From assembly GCA_026225945.1 (NCBI GenBank), contig JAMJFZ010000199.1, forward strand, positions 66,194,501 to 66,258,500: DNA of 64,000 nucleotides. The letters are read 5' to 3'. Made by a program: the position numbers and the translations under genes. The stretch is from Cricetomys ansorgei. Its lineage: Eukaryota > Chordata > Mammalia > Rodentia > Nesomyidae. The notes under the pieces are model-generated. The model was given only the letters and a program-made list of their open reading frames with translations. It searched no databases and had not been told where the DNA came from. This document shows, piece after piece, positions 24,401-36,860 of this stretch (its first letter is position 1; each line of letters starts with the position of its first letter).

Positions 24401-25479
24401 ATACATGCTATACGTGTGATCAAATGTAAGCATAAAACACTTCGTTTTGTACAATTGATATATGCAAGCTAAATATGAATAAGAATAAAATATAGTTAAT
24501 ATAATAATGGACAAGAAGAGGTGACTCAAGATGAGATGGTGAGTTACCTCGAGTCCCTAGTCTGTAGATATTTCTTGGCTCACACTGTGCAATACCTAGG
24601 TGAGAAACAAAGAATGAAAGGAAACTCACTGGGATCATGTTAGAAAGCTCATTGTCACTGACCACTCCATTAAATAAAATATCCAGTGTTCAGTTAAATC
24701 TGAATTTCAGATAAATGATTAATCTCTTTAAAGTCCCAGGGTGAACTGGAATGGCATGTGTGAGACAGATGTGACAAAGATACCTTGTCTACTAACATGA
24801 AAGTTTCAACAAATAAATAAAATATTCTAAAAATAACTCATAGAATGTAGCTATATTATAAGAGCTTTTTATATGGCATTTAACTCAATCATTTATTTCT
24901 CTGTTATGTATTGCTACTTAATTCTATTCTAAAACAGTATCTTTAAGGACTATTTACTGATGTTAAAAGTAGTTTCATATCTAGCTAGAAAACAAAATTT
25001 TATCATCATATAGTAAAAATAAAGAAGTATAAATCTGGGAGAGTTCTAATCTAAAAAAGCCAACAATTCAGTGGCAGGAGGTGGCAAGAGTCCTTGGTTG
25101 TTCAGCTTTTACACCATGGTATGCTACTACAGTGTATGTCTCTAGATAGAAGGTAATTAATTAAATGGAATCATTTTTTACTAGTTTTGGGAAGCAAGTT
25201 AATAGAAATATTTACAGGGAACCACCCAAACTTAGTTTTTCTTACATTCACACATCAAGCTGGTATTGTTTATCTTCTTTTTAGGTGGCTAGTTTAGAGA
25301 AGAACAGGATTAGATGGCATTACATCTGGACCCTTCTCATAATCAACTTTCTAAAAAAGAAAGGCTGGAACAGAGGGAATATAATCACTAGTCAGCAGAA
25401 TGGTAATCTGTGTAAATTCTGGCCATGAGAAGAGATGTGACATCCTGAACTTCCCTGAAAGTCATTAGTTGATAGCTGT
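24401..25479. other. unassigned A/T-rich sequence
   Basis: Nothing recognised. Confidence 0.45.
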
Positions 25480-25805
25480 CAAAACTTGGTTCCTAAAGTC
25501 CCGAGCCTTATAAGAATAGTGTATAGTATAGACTTTATATACTGTTACATTTCCCTCCCCTGTATGAGTCAATCTAAACATACCTGTCAATCATCTGAAC
25601 AGGGAAACACTTGTCAGAAAATCTGTACTTTCTAGTGACTTTAGATAGAGTAAATACCAGCCCCCAATATAAATCTGCACAGTGGTCTCTACTCATTGTC
25701 CACTCTCATCCTTTGAAAGCATATTTTCTTCTACTCTGCAATAAATCTGTGTATTCTGCATTATATTCTGCATGGCCAGTCTGAGCTTTGTGGCGGAGAC
25801 TGTAG
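25480..25805 (+). repeat. possible retroviral-type LTR
   Basis: The end looks like an LTR R/U5 region: a poly(A) signal AATAAA at 25740-25745 follows a pyrimidine-rich CACTCTCATCC stretch, and CA-ending points such as ATTCTGCA at 25760 follow soon after. No second copy, target duplication or family match was found. A GGGACA triplet repeat sits at 25807-25825. Low confidence. Confidence 0.3.
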
Positions 25806-26499
25806 GGGACAGGGACAGGGACAGGCAGAAAGATGGTGTATGATCTGTCTGACTGGATGTCAACTGTAGGAAGATCTATGTATGATCACTATTTGCTGTT
25901 ATATTAAAGATAGCTACTTTATTTCTGAATAAACTAATCTGTGTCTACTCATGGGCCGGAGGTTGTTTGAATGGATCGTTGTTTTCTGTCTTTTCCAGCC
26001 TTCATTTAAAATAAAATTGTAAATGAATTAAATTAATGATCATTTTTCTTCCCTGAATACAATAAAAGTCACATATTTCCCCAAATAACCTGTGTAACAG
26101 CCTCACTTTCTGCTTAATATCTATATTTCTGCAACATGTCACCCATCACACATCTCTAATTAACACCTAATTCTGTATTAATTTCCTTGTTGTTTTCCTT
26201 TGGGCTTGTGTAATGAGACAATAACTTACATTTGCAAATCACCCTATTAGCAGTACTTGTTGGATTGTAACACCTTGTGGGTAGTTATCATGTAATTGTC
26301 TTTTCAAAATGATTACTCTGTGTGTTAGATATTGGTTGCTGCTAGTTTTAAATGTGTTGCTAAATGTGTCACAGGTTCACAAAAGGAAGCAAATTCTGCC
26401 TCTATTATGTGTCAGATTTTCCTGTGGAGCTTTAGTTTAAAAAATAAGTTAACATTTGTGGAAGCCACTGGATCTAATCGCCAAGCATTCTAATAATTG
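25806..26499. other. unassigned A/T-rich, repeat-free stretch
   Basis: No interspersed repeat was seen. The part at 26040-26240 has several TAAT-type homeodomain core sites (TCTAATTAACACC, CCTAATTC, TATTAATTTCC). Confidence 0.4.
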
Positions 26500-26705
26500 G
26501 GAATCAAAGGTCAGGGTGCAAGAATCAGCGGTGTCCCTGCCAACTCAGAACCACAGGGTAACTAGTTAAATTTCTCTGGCCTCAGTTTCTGCTAATGTTT
26601 CAAAAGAAGGATCTAAACCAAGAACAGTATGTAAAGATCAGAAGAGAAACTAAATAGAAAGTGCTTTGTAAATTGTGAAAGACCAGACATATAACTGATC
26701 ACGGT
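26500..26705 (+). repeat. MIR SINE
   Basis: The long MIR core is visible: CCTGCCAACTCAGAACCACA, GTAACTAGTTAAATTTCTCT, GGCCTCAGTTTCTGCTAATG and, after a gap, AGAAAGTGCTTTGTAAATTG (family AAGCGCTTTG). This is one of the better preserved MIR copies in the window. Confidence 0.75.
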
Positions 26706-26826
26706 GATTTTTTCCCTCAGTGTGAATAGTGTCATGGGAATAAAACCATTGATGGCATTCACATTTCATTTTCAATTCTGTAAGTGTTTGTTAAGTCCCT
26801 GCAATGTGTAGGTCCCTGCTGTGCAA

Positions 26827-26827
<1 letters not shown>

Positions 26828-26858
<31 letters not shown>

Positions 26859-26861
26859 CGC
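26828..26861 (+). repeat. (TG)n(CG)n tract, Z-DNA prone
   Basis: A TG run of about 23 bp passes directly into CGCGCGCGCGC. Uninterrupted CpG repeats are rare in methylated mammalian DNA. The 34-bp alternating purine-pyrimidine sequence is a textbook Z-DNA former. Confidence 0.97.
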
Positions 26862-27425
26862 AATTCAGAATTTGAACAAGTCAGCCAGACACTACTTTTT
26901 CTCAGATCCACAAAGCTGTAAAAGACAGAGGAATACTGTATTTTAATAAGCATGGATCAGGGACTTTTTATGGGGCCAGGTACAGTATAGATTTGAAGAA
27001 TAGAAACATAATGGGCATGTGTTTTTTCTGTTCTTTTCTGTGGCCTGTGAGGATAAACAGAGACAAAGGAGAAGTTAAGCAATGTAGTGTGTTCTCCATC
27101 AGTTCTCAGCTTGGACAGCCCCTTAGTTCTCCGAATGGGAGGGTTTTTCATAAAAATAAAAATACAAGTTATCTGTCCAGGATGCTTACAAGAAAGTGTA
27201 AATTATGATGCTTAGAAGCATTCTTTGGAGTCTCCAAGTTTTAACAAAGTTGTACGAAATCCATTACTTTAAAAACCCTACATTTGATTGAAATTATCAT
27301 CCTTCCTCTGTCCTTACGAAGTTATATTTTGTTTGTATTCAGATAGGTCCAGCTGACTCTACCTCATGCTCCCTAAAATCCCTTACTGTCAAAACTGGTC
27401 TGGACAAAGGTGGTTAAGTATTTAG
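26862..27425. other. unassigned sequence
   Basis: Nothing recognised. Confidence 0.45.
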
Positions 27426-27594
27426 CTTCTCCTCCTCCTCCTCCTCCTCCTCCCCCTCCCCCTGCCCATCCCCATCCCTCTCCCTTTCTGTCTGTCCCTT
27501 TTTTCCTTTCCCTCTCTCTCCCCCTTTCTGTCTTTCCTTCTCCCTCTACTTCCCTCTCTTTCCCCTCCCCCTCCACTCCTACTCTCTCTCTCTG
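27426..27594 (+). repeat. 169-bp pyrimidine-rich tract with (TCC)n
   Basis: Almost only C and T on the plus strand: a pure CTC triplet run at 27430-27452, then CCCCTCCCCC, CTTTCC and CTCTCTCTCT segments with few purines. It can form triplex (H-DNA). The proline-rich and glutamate/glycine-rich frames here are products of composition. Confidence 0.95.
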
Positions 27595-28570
27595 ATCCTC
27601 TAGTTCCACATAGGAATACTTCAAGAACAGAACTATGAATAGTGTCTTATTCACTTTAAGATAAGCCAGAAGAGTAGCCGAAGGAGGGAGAGAGGGAATT
27701 GGGTGGACCCAAGTAGTCGGAATAATTTGGAGAAAGGACAAAGTGACATGAAGTTGGGAAACTGATTTGAATTACATTTGCTGAAGCCTTCATCCTGAAG
27801 ACATGGGTTATGCATACTATGCAAAGGAATAGTGAATTCCACAGAACATTAATAAAAGTGGTGGCTGGGAATGAAATAAAATAGTTCTATCATGGGACCT
27901 TGGCAAATTCTAACTCTTCAAAACCTGGTTACACAGAAGAGGGGGGAAAAGACTCTATGTCTACCCTGGGCAAGGTCAGGGGATGGCTGGGAAAGTTATG
28001 AATAATGCAAACACTGCTTAAGAAGAGCCTGCCTAGAAATCTCTGGAATCCAATGAAATATAAAAGTAGTATAGCAAGTATTTGAGGGTAAAAGTTCAAT
28101 AAGAAAGAATGAGAATGAGCACAATGAAGAGTCAGTGTTATAAGGAAAAGACCAGAAGGAGGTTTTAGCCAAGACAGAACATTTAGCTAAATAAACCAAG
28201 TCAAATGAGGGGAGATAATTGAGGTCAGAGCATAAACAACATGTTGTTTAAATGGTTTAAGGACAGCAAGTCATTCACCAATTCTCTAGGTTCTGAGCTG
28301 GAAAAACAAAAATAAATAAATAAAATTCACATTTGACCTCATGATACATCAGTATTTAATGTAAATTTCATAGTCAATATTTGAGATGGTTAGCAGTAAA
28401 ATGCTTTATAGATGAAAACAAAAATCCTGGGATCAAACATTTTTTAGAGCTAAGATTTGATCTTGTGTATCTTTCTATGGCTTTGAAAGGTGTAGTTTAC
28501 ACTATTCCAACTGTGGGAAAGATTTTATAGTAAAGAAGCTGCTTTTAAGATAAAATGCTATGTCACCAAA
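27595..28570. other. unassigned sequence
   Basis: Nothing recognised apart from a short AAAT run near 28310-28325. Confidence 0.45.
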
Positions 28571-28628
28571 GCTTGATTTCCTGATTCTCCTGTCTCAGCC
28601 TCCCTACTTCTGGGACTACAACATTCAT
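28571..28628 (-). repeat. fragment of old 7SL-derived SINE (PB1/B1-like)
   Basis: Plus-strand GATTTCCTGATTCTCCTGTC followed by TCAGCCTCCCTACTTCTGGG and ACTACAACA matches the antisense of the B1/Alu-monomer right part (CTCCTGCCTCAGCCTCC ... CTGGGATTACA). Only about 55 bp survives. Confidence 0.65.
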
Positions 28629-29066
28629 TTGAATGTTTCCATTGAGGTACACATGTGTGAATGAGTCCTAGAAAGAAGCCTTGCCTACAAAGGCTGATTG
28701 ATGGACTAAAATTTACAGATGTGGAGAGATTTGAATGTTTCATGTCCAGTGCCAACTACAATTTAATTTATCTTGGGCTATCTGTGGCCCCCAAGCAGCC
28801 ATTCCTCTCCCATTTCTGTGTGTGACCTAACAGCCCAATAATACTACACCTAACACCCTGACAAATAGATAAAAAAAACAAAAAAACAACAACAAACTTT
28901 TGGAATGTATTAACACAACAGAAACCTAATTTTTCTGCCAATCAAAGGGCTAGGAGTGCTGTCAGACAGCATCTAAGGTCTACTGAAGAATTGCATCTTG
29001 CTATAACCAAACATACTCATCAATGCATTTGTAAAGTTACCTGATTGATGGCTTTCTTTATTCTGT

Positions 29067-29085
29067 AAAAAAAAAAAAAAAAAAA
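29067..29085 (+). repeat. poly(A) run
   Basis: 19 consecutive A. It could be the tail of a plus-strand retrocopy, but I recognised nothing in the preceding 300 bp and saw no target-site duplication. Confidence 0.9.
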
Positions 29086-29964
29086 GTTCATGATATTGCC
29101 GCCTCACTGTAACACTGTAACCTAAATCTATGTTGCTGGGCCATTGTCACCAAAATTTTGCTGTAGGATAAACCACATTTTTTTTTTATTCCTTTCAAGT
29201 GAGAGCTTTTTTTGTTTGTTTGTTTGGTTTTTAATCAACATGTGTCTGATTTTAGCTTTGAAACAAAGGAGAACTGTGTCTTTATTAGCTGTAGTAGGTA
29301 GATTACATTGATTTTCATTGAATTTATTGGTGCCTCTAACTTGACATTCTCACATGTGTATTCTTTTCCTAATAAGCTTATATTCTTGTCTGTTTTGGCA
29401 TGTTGTTGGTCCAGCTCCATCACATTGGCAAATACCAGGTTTATAAGTTAACAAAACAAAAACCAGAACAATGTATATGCATTTCTGCTTTGCCTTTTAT
29501 ACTTCTTGATTTTTCTCTTTATTTTCTCATAGATTCAGGTTGTATTTTGATGATCAGATTTTCTGCAAGAAGAATGTAGATGGAGAAAGGGGCTCTGTAG
29601 TGTACTCCAAATACCTCCTTCAGGAATGAGTAAGGGAGACAATGGATTTAGTAAAATCTTTAAGAGGCCAAAGCCACAGGTTCTATTAAGTAAAGAGGAA
29701 ATTCTATTAGAAAGCATAACCAAGGCCCAAACAAATAATTTTTCCCTCTAGAAATACAAATATTGACACTTTCAAGTATCTATTGACCAGAGTCAGCCAT
29801 GTTCCTGTTGTCACCTTCATTGAAGTGAATGGTGATTGCAATGTTCTGTTACTATGGGTTTTCGTTTGTTTGTTTGTTTATTTTTGTTTTTTAGTAGCAC
29901 TTTCTGTATGGGGATGAGGCAAGTGGGTGTTTATTTCCCAGGTTACTGGAGCAAGAAGACTGAG
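29086..29964. other. unassigned sequence
   Basis: Holds short T-runs and a GTTT repeat near 29211-29226 and 29864-29880; no element was identified. Confidence 0.4.
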
Positions 29965-30290
29965 GCCAGATTTCTTATTTCTCTCCTTATTTCAGTCTGT
30001 AATATTTTGAAAAACCCATGTTCTACTTCCTCCAAGGCTATCTTTCACTTGTTGAAACTTTCAATGGAATTGTGATCTGATGTGATCTTTTTAATCCAGG
30101 ATTTCTAATTGGTTTTTTTCCCCAAAGTCTCTATACCCGCTGCTGAATTTCTCACATTCTGTATTACTTTCCTCATTTCATTCAGATGTTTATCTATAGT
30201 CTCTTGAATTCCATTCATATTTTAAAAAATCTTTTCTTAATATTGTGTAAGGCTTTTTGTCCACTCTGATATCTTTATAACCTTTTAATA
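29965..30290 (-). repeat. possible antisense fragment of an old L1 5' region
   Basis: T-rich text such as TTTCACTTGTTGAAACTTTC, GGATTTCTAATTGG and TTCATTCAGATGTTTATCTA is typical of antisense mammalian L1 leader or early ORF sequence. I cannot place it exactly and the boundaries are guesses. Confidence 0.35.
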
Positions 30291-33200
30291 GAGAATATGA
30301 ATAGGAGGCATCCTATCATCCTGTATTTGCTTGTGTAGTGTGTTTACAGTTGAGATTTGCCTATCTGTTGGAGTTGGATGTCTCCTCTAAATTATGCTAT
30401 GGACTTCGTAATAAGTGACTTTCTTCCCGTGATGTGCATTTGTTATGTTTCATTGTATATATTTCCAATTAAGCTTAGTTGTGCAATACACTTGCAATAT
30501 GTTTGCCTGAGACTAAGAGTGTGGGTCCAATGCATAGAATATAGGAGCCTGGAAAGACCTTAATCTCTTTATATCTTTCAAAGTGTGGATGAATTTGTAA
30601 TTCTGACAGGTACACTATCAGCAGAATTGGACATATCATGCTCCCCTTGGCATTATTTATTTGAGGCAGTGATAGCCTTATCCACTGATGGAAGTTTTCA
30701 AAATTACTATTTATGTTGGTGTTGGCTTCGATATACAAGATGATTCTGATGCTAGTGGCCCCAGGTAAGGTAAAGGACTTCACTCTCTTGTCCTCTATTG
30801 GACACTGGTGCAGATACTGATACTCTCTGGTAGAAAATAGTGGCTAGAATCTTGTGGGTATTTATCTGAACTTCCTCAGAAGATCTATCTCTCAGGACCA
30901 ACTTAGGGAAATTTCCCAGGGTCTCAGGAAGTGGTAACATGCAGGGGTTATTTATTCCCAGCACAATATAATTTCAGACAACAAAGTTTTCCTCAAGGTG
31001 GCTCCCAGCTCTGGCACCCTAAGAATTCATGGGGAGATGCAGCTAATGTCTCTAAATCCAGAGCACAGTGCAGACTCCATGTCTTCTACTAGCATTTTTA
31101 AAGTACACATTAGTATATTAATAGAGTTTAGTAAGACTCTCTCTTTTTTACCCACACTCCTTCTAGGGGTAGACCACCTTCTTTCCATGGGAAATATGTG
31201 CTATGTACTATTTTTCATATTTAACATCTTATGCCCCTAAATCTAAGTATCATCCCTCTCACCACTGTTGAGTTCAAAGCTCCCCACAGCCACCTTATGT
31301 ACAGCAATATACTTGACTGTTTTCTTTATGGAGGAGCAAGTGTGCTCTAGGTTCCTCAATCTTTTAATCTGGTCTGCCATTTTGCATTACAGTATATGTG
31401 AGAGATACTTGTAGTATCTCAGATAGATTTACAGCATCACTATGAGACAGAAATGACAAGGATTGCCAAATCCCATGAACAGTACAGGACACTGGTCCCC
31501 AGGAACAAGATAGCCCCTTGTCCCAGGTAACAAAATTGAAAGATTTATTTGTTTATATTTCCTTCCATTTTTTTTGGTGAACAATTCTTATCTACACTCC
31601 AGTTTTCTGGGTTTTTTTTGGGGGGGAGAGTTTTTGGTGGGCTGTTGTTATTATTTTTAGGGAATGTGGAATTCCTCACTTAAATTCATGATGTATATTG
31701 TTTTATTAAGATAAAAAAGTAATTACTGGAAGCATACTGAGGATGAAGTGCTCTTGGTAGATTCAGATAAATATGTTTATTAGAGGACTAAGTGGCTTAA
31801 AGAGTGGAAATAGAAATTCATAAATTCAAACTAATAGTCAGTTGCAGCAAAGGTATAGGTAAATCACCATGGATTAATTTCGCGTCAGTAGCAAGTTCTG
31901 AATGGAGCCATGAAACTCCCAAACAGAAGGCTAACAAGGAAAAATGGATAGAGAAGGAACTGCCTGTGAAATGGCCACAGAAGAGGCAGGTATTTGCAGA
32001 GCACAGTAGCATACTCGTCAAAGTGAGAAATAAATTTCAAAGATAAACACGTTGCCTCTAAGATCAAATGTGTGAAAGAGTGAGGTGAGGCTGAAATGTT
32101 TGAAGAGTGTCAAGAACTGGGCCAAGAGGAGGGTGGTGGTGCGTGCTAGCAGCCTTCGCTTGCAAGTCATTATGTGCTGTTATCAAAGTCAGATCTCAAA
32201 CAAGTTAACAAAGAAAGAACAGTGAGGTGTTGGAAACAGTTTGTGAAGCCCCTTGTCTGTATTTCCTTCAGTGTAGGAATGACTGAAGACAGGATGCTTC
32301 AGAAAACTGAGGAAATTTGTATTTAGCTGAAGTTTTTGTTGCTGTTCCTAACAGTTAACGTTTAACAGGAAAAAAATAATTATAGAGAACAATTTTTGCA
32401 TGATGCAAATAGAACACCAAATGTCAGAGTACAAGAAGGCACTTGTCTTCTGGCCTGGCATAAAGATAAGAGATCAGGATGTCAGCTCGGTGAACTATTA
32501 AAAAGCAAATGAAAGCAGACACTATGAGCCTATTTTGCCTATCAATATCAGGTCTACAATGAAAAAAGAATATCTGCATCTAAGCAAGGTAGTGACGATT
32601 GCCACTTAAGATAGTGAACTTGGAAAGAGAGGAAGGACAGGGCGTATGATGTTTAACCTAACTGATGGATTCTCTCTGTGATTCAGATAGCATCAAAGAA
32701 GTCATCCAGAATATTGAAATATAGAAGTTCATTTCTTCTTCAGAAAGGCAAAATAAGATGAGGAAAGGGGAAGTAACACGGGAAAGAATAAAGGAGAAGG
32801 GGAGGAAGTGGTACCCGGTAGAGATCCAAAAACTACTTAAGCTGACCAAAGTCCAAATAGCATCTGTGTTAAGCTTTTGGTCACTTTCTGGAGAGAAATA
32901 GTATCTCACAGAGCAGCCCCAAATGGGCAAAGAACACAGGAAAAACTATATCTTCCTTGGCCATTGTAGTGGGAAGCAAAGCAAACAAGCAATTTAATAG
33001 AAGCCAAAAATAGGCAGTTAGCTGGGACATTTTGACCCAAAGTTTCTAGCACAGGGTTGGGTACTTTCCCACAGAACTTTTCAAAGTGCAGGTAGAAAAG
33101 GGGAGGGGTCTGTTTCATGTTAAACTAAAGATGGCTCCATCTGAGACAAGATTGTGGAACATTTAATCTGTCACTGGAGGTAATAAAAAGGAAGGAAAGG

Positions 33201-33391
33201 AAAGGAGAACTAGCATGGCAGGATTATTTCATGCAGGGAAATTGGACTATCTGCTAAAGAGAAAACAATATCATTTTCTTGAGTATAATTTGATAGTCAA
33301 AACAAACTCCTCTTGGCAAGGTCAGATTCAGAAAAATACTAGATAATATATAAGCAGTATCCTAGAAGAACTCATAGTAAACAGTGTCCCT
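30291..33391. other. unassigned 3.1-kb stretch
   Basis: No confident repeat. A short hairpin GAGATACT-TGT-AGTATCTC lies near 31402-31420. The 102-codon minus frame at 30475-30783 shows no recognisable domain. Confidence 0.4.
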
Positions 33392-33545
33392 AATCCCTTC
33401 ACTTTCCCTTTTAGCTTCTGCTAATCTTTCTTCCTTCTTAGCTTTCTTCATTTTACTTCATCTTCCTTTCTTCCTCTCTTCCTCCATTTCTCCTCTTCTC
33501 CATTTCCTTCATTTCTGTGTTGTCTTCTTTGTTCATATTCCCTTC
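33392..33545 (+). repeat. pyrimidine-rich tract
   Basis: About 150 bp of mainly C/T (CTTTCTTCCTTC, CTTCCTCTCTTCCTCC) with scattered A and G; less pure than the tract at 27.4 kb. Confidence 0.75.
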
Positions 33546-36394
33546 CTGTAGCCATATTGGAAAAAAGGCTATATTTAGTTTTAAAGTAAATCAATCTCTT
33601 GTGTCATGATTTCATTGATCTCACTATGAAAAACACTCCACACCATGTGATTTTTTTCAATTGACATGAAGTCATGATGATCGTCCATCAGACTATCTCT
33701 GTACATGCAAATGGTCATGGGAAAGAAAACTTCATTTGAAGGAAGTACCAGACACAGAAAAGGAAATCACAAGGAGATTTAATTTTTTTATACTATTCCA
33801 TCCTTCAGGCAACAACCCTCTTATCTTGTAAAAAGAAATTAACTCTTCATTTTATCATAAAGCCCATCATTTGTGAGATTTTAGCATCATGAGTTGGGTT
33901 GAAAGTTTCAGCGAATAAACAAGGAAGTATGCTTACTGTTTTACTGGAAAACAAAAACAATTTTAATCAAACTGCTCAGAGAATTCTTTAGTGTAGAGGA
34001 TCTGAACTAAGAAGAGATTTATGCTTTCAACTGCAATGCTGTCTGTGTTCTTTCAATGAAGATGAATGAATAACTCCATCATCTCAATGTGTCGTCTCCT
34101 TAACCAACATGCTGTCCATGCTATGATTTGTGATGGTTTTACACAGGAAAAACTAATCGAGATATATCATTGCTGTCAAGTCCTGGTATTCCTGTGGGCT
34201 TTCTGAGCAGACAGTTTTACCTCTTTCATTATCTTTGTGTTACAGATAATGGATAATAAACCAGCTTACAGTACCCCAAGGAGGCCTTCTTGGACCTAGA
34301 AAAGTCTTCAAACATACTGTATACACATTAAACTTTTCTTGCCCTCTGAAGACACCTTGGAATCAAATAAAAATTGCTTTACTTTCAAAATCAAGAATCA
34401 ATTTCCCTCAGTCCCTGGTTGGAAAGGGTAGTTTTATCTGTGGTCCCATCTGGTTCTTGAAGAATTTAATCCACTATTTTTCAATGTTTGGTTGGGAGTA
34501 CAGGAAGATTGGCTTGGGTCTCATTTTATAATCCAAATTTTCCCCCAATGCCCTTCTTTCTTTCTTACTTCAGACTCCATGGACTAAGCCATCCATTCTT
34601 TCTCTATGAGCCAACAGACATTCCACTGTCTTTTCACTTTCCCTTCTCCCTGGAATCTGATTTCTAAGTAGGATGTGGTACCTCCTTCTGTCATCTCCTG
34701 TTCTGCTCACAAACAAGTATTTATGTTATAATTTACTCATTTGTATCCAGTTAATGCATGTATGAACAATTAATTAAATTAATGAGAATTCTTTGACACT
34801 CACTTAATTTAAGGTTATTTTTCCATTGTCCCTGAATATTCTATATAAAGTAGATGAGTCTTTTTCTGTCCTCTCTTTTTATCATCTTTGCCCTTGTCAT
34901 TATAATATATTTATTAGCATCAACCAAGAAAGAAAAAGGAATGCAAATCATATAAGCCATGCCAAACCTATGGAAGGCCTATAAGCTTTTTAAAATATGT
35001 GTAAAATGCTCTGTGTGTCAACACATACACACACAAAGGCAGCTTTCATATAAAAGAGAGAAAGATACAGTCTATTCTGCAGCCAAACATGAGAGAGTTA
35101 GTTCAAGACCAGAGGTCTAGGTTACCCCAAAGAGCTTGTTCCTACATGCCAACAATTTCAGGAAGATTTTATAAAAGAAACACATAATTCAAAACACTTT
35201 TCAAATACATCGATGAAACTATCAAACAGTCAGGAAACACAAAAGTAGGGGAAACTCCGTAATAGACCTAAGATATGATCTAATGGCATTATTAGCCTTC
35301 AAGGTGGGGAAGATAGGCATCAGTTTATACAACAACAAGGATGTTAGGTTATACACAGAGATGGACATAAATGACTATTTAGAAGTTCAAACATATGCAA
35401 GATAAAATTTCCTCTTACCCTGTAACATTTCTGCTCTCCAAAATCAGTCCATTAGCCCTCTAAAACATTTATTGATGTAGCTGTAGCTACCCCCAAAGCC
35501 CCCCAGAAACTTTAGTTCATAGTGGTTTATATTCTGTTTTCTGTTATTTTTCTCAACATGCTTCTGACGTTGTTTTGGTGTCTGTATTAGCCATACATCA
35601 GACATGTATGCTGGCTAGATACAAGAATCTCTCTTGGACTCTGATTCCAGACCCACAAATTTAGAATTTATAATGACCTCCATTTCTTAGGAAACTTTTC
35701 ATTGCCAATTGTGGTAAGAATGGAGAATTGTTTCAATGACTGGGTCATCTGTGCATGTCTTATTTTATCCATTCTGGAGTGAGCCCTAGGAGGTCCTGGT
35801 GATTTATCATTCCTGCCTAGAAACTTCTACACCTAGTGAACATTCCACCAATGACCGAGTCATAGGTGGCCAAATATGTCAGAAATGAATAATACTATTC
35901 ATGCAAATGAATGGAAGATATTTTGCTGTCTTCGATGAGTTTGACACAGATATATCTGAATAGTTCTTTTTCTTATTAAGATCTTTCTGGAAGGTTTAAC
36001 TGGTTGCTGAGGCATCAAAGTGATGATTTTATTAAAAGTGTGCTACCATTGAGAAAATGTCACCAAAGTAGCATTGCAATTTTTTTTTATGTCAAACCAA
36101 TTTATTTCAGATCTTTTACAATATTTTTGTAATTTTTGCCAACATTTCTAAAAGATTCTTTTAGGGATTTTGACATTAGTTCAGTTTAGATTCAGAAAAG
36201 CATGATACAGTTACTTTTTAGTATTTTTTGGAAAAATAAAGCCACTTTATTCTAATTAACTCACAAATAAAAACTATCTTGCCACTGGTTTAAGGAAGCT
36301 ACTTTTGATGAATTTGTATGACTTTTAAAGATAATTTTGGTTGTTCCATTGTAACTTCATAGTAACTGCTACTGCTTGTTCCTGTCTTGGTGAT
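33546..36394. other. unassigned 2.8-kb stretch
   Basis: No family was recognised with confidence. The part at about 35050-35400 has a transposon-like feel but I could not name it. Open frames are negligible. Confidence 0.35.
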
Positions 36395-36497
36395 TTTTGC
36401 CAAGGCTGTGACAAGACACCCGAGAGACAAGACACACTTAGGGAAGATGATGTGTATCTTGGCTCGTGGCTTGAAAATGAACATGGTCTATCATAAT
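36395..36497 (-). repeat. rodent LTR fragment (ERVL/MaLR-like), truncated
   Basis: GCTGTGACAAGACACCCGAG, then GATGATGTGTATCTTGGCTC and TGGTCTATCATAATGGC, correspond to the antisense start of a common rodent LTR-type repeat (GCTGTGACAAAACACCTGAC ... TTGGCTCACAGTTTG ... TCCATCATGGC). Only about 100 bp remains before the L1 sequence begins. The family name is from memory. Confidence 0.6.
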
Positions 36498-36676
36498 GGC
36501 ACAAAGAAAACTAATGAGGCCTCAACCCTACACAAGGAGCTAAAGGAAACTAAGGAATGCTGAGAAACAGTCTTCCTCAAGGAGGGAAGAGGCGTCAATT
36601 GGTTATCCAATACCAAATGGTTAGCCCCCAAAACGTGCATACAAGTAATGTTATTCATAGTGAGCAGGTTATATTT

Positions 36677-36719
<43 letters not shown>

Positions 36720-36860
36720 CATGGAACAACAATAAATGATGTTTAAAAAGTCATGAACTGGAAAAAGAACAAAGAAAGGTAAATGGAAGGGTTGGACTAA
36801 GGAAGAAGAAGAAGGAAAAATGTTGTAATTATATTAGAATCTCAAAAATAAAAGAAAACT
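36498..36860 (+). mobile_element. Lx-type L1 3' UTR and tail
   Basis: Family order is clear: CACAAGGAGCTAAAGGAAAC, TCCTCAAGGAGGGAAGAGGC, CAATTGGTTATCCAATACCA, GAGCAGGTTATATTTAGGGA, the CA run, ATGCATGGAACAACAATAAA, GTCATGAACTGGAAAAAGAA, and the end TGTTGTAATTATATTAGAAT followed by CTCAAAAATAAAAG. It is 5'-truncated and non-coding. Confidence 0.92.
36681..36717 (+). repeat. (AC)n microsatellite in L1 UTR
   Basis: 37-bp pure AC run replacing the variable AT/CA block of the L1 UTR. Confidence 0.97.

Noticed and set aside
27373..27741. 122-codon minus-strand frame rich in Glu, Arg and Gly, and a Pro/Ser-rich frame opposite
   Set aside because: Both are translations of the pyrimidine tract at 27426-27594.
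29067..29085. Poly(A) run as the tail of a processed pseudogene
   Set aside because: Nothing upstream resembled a known mRNA or small RNA and no target duplication was seen.
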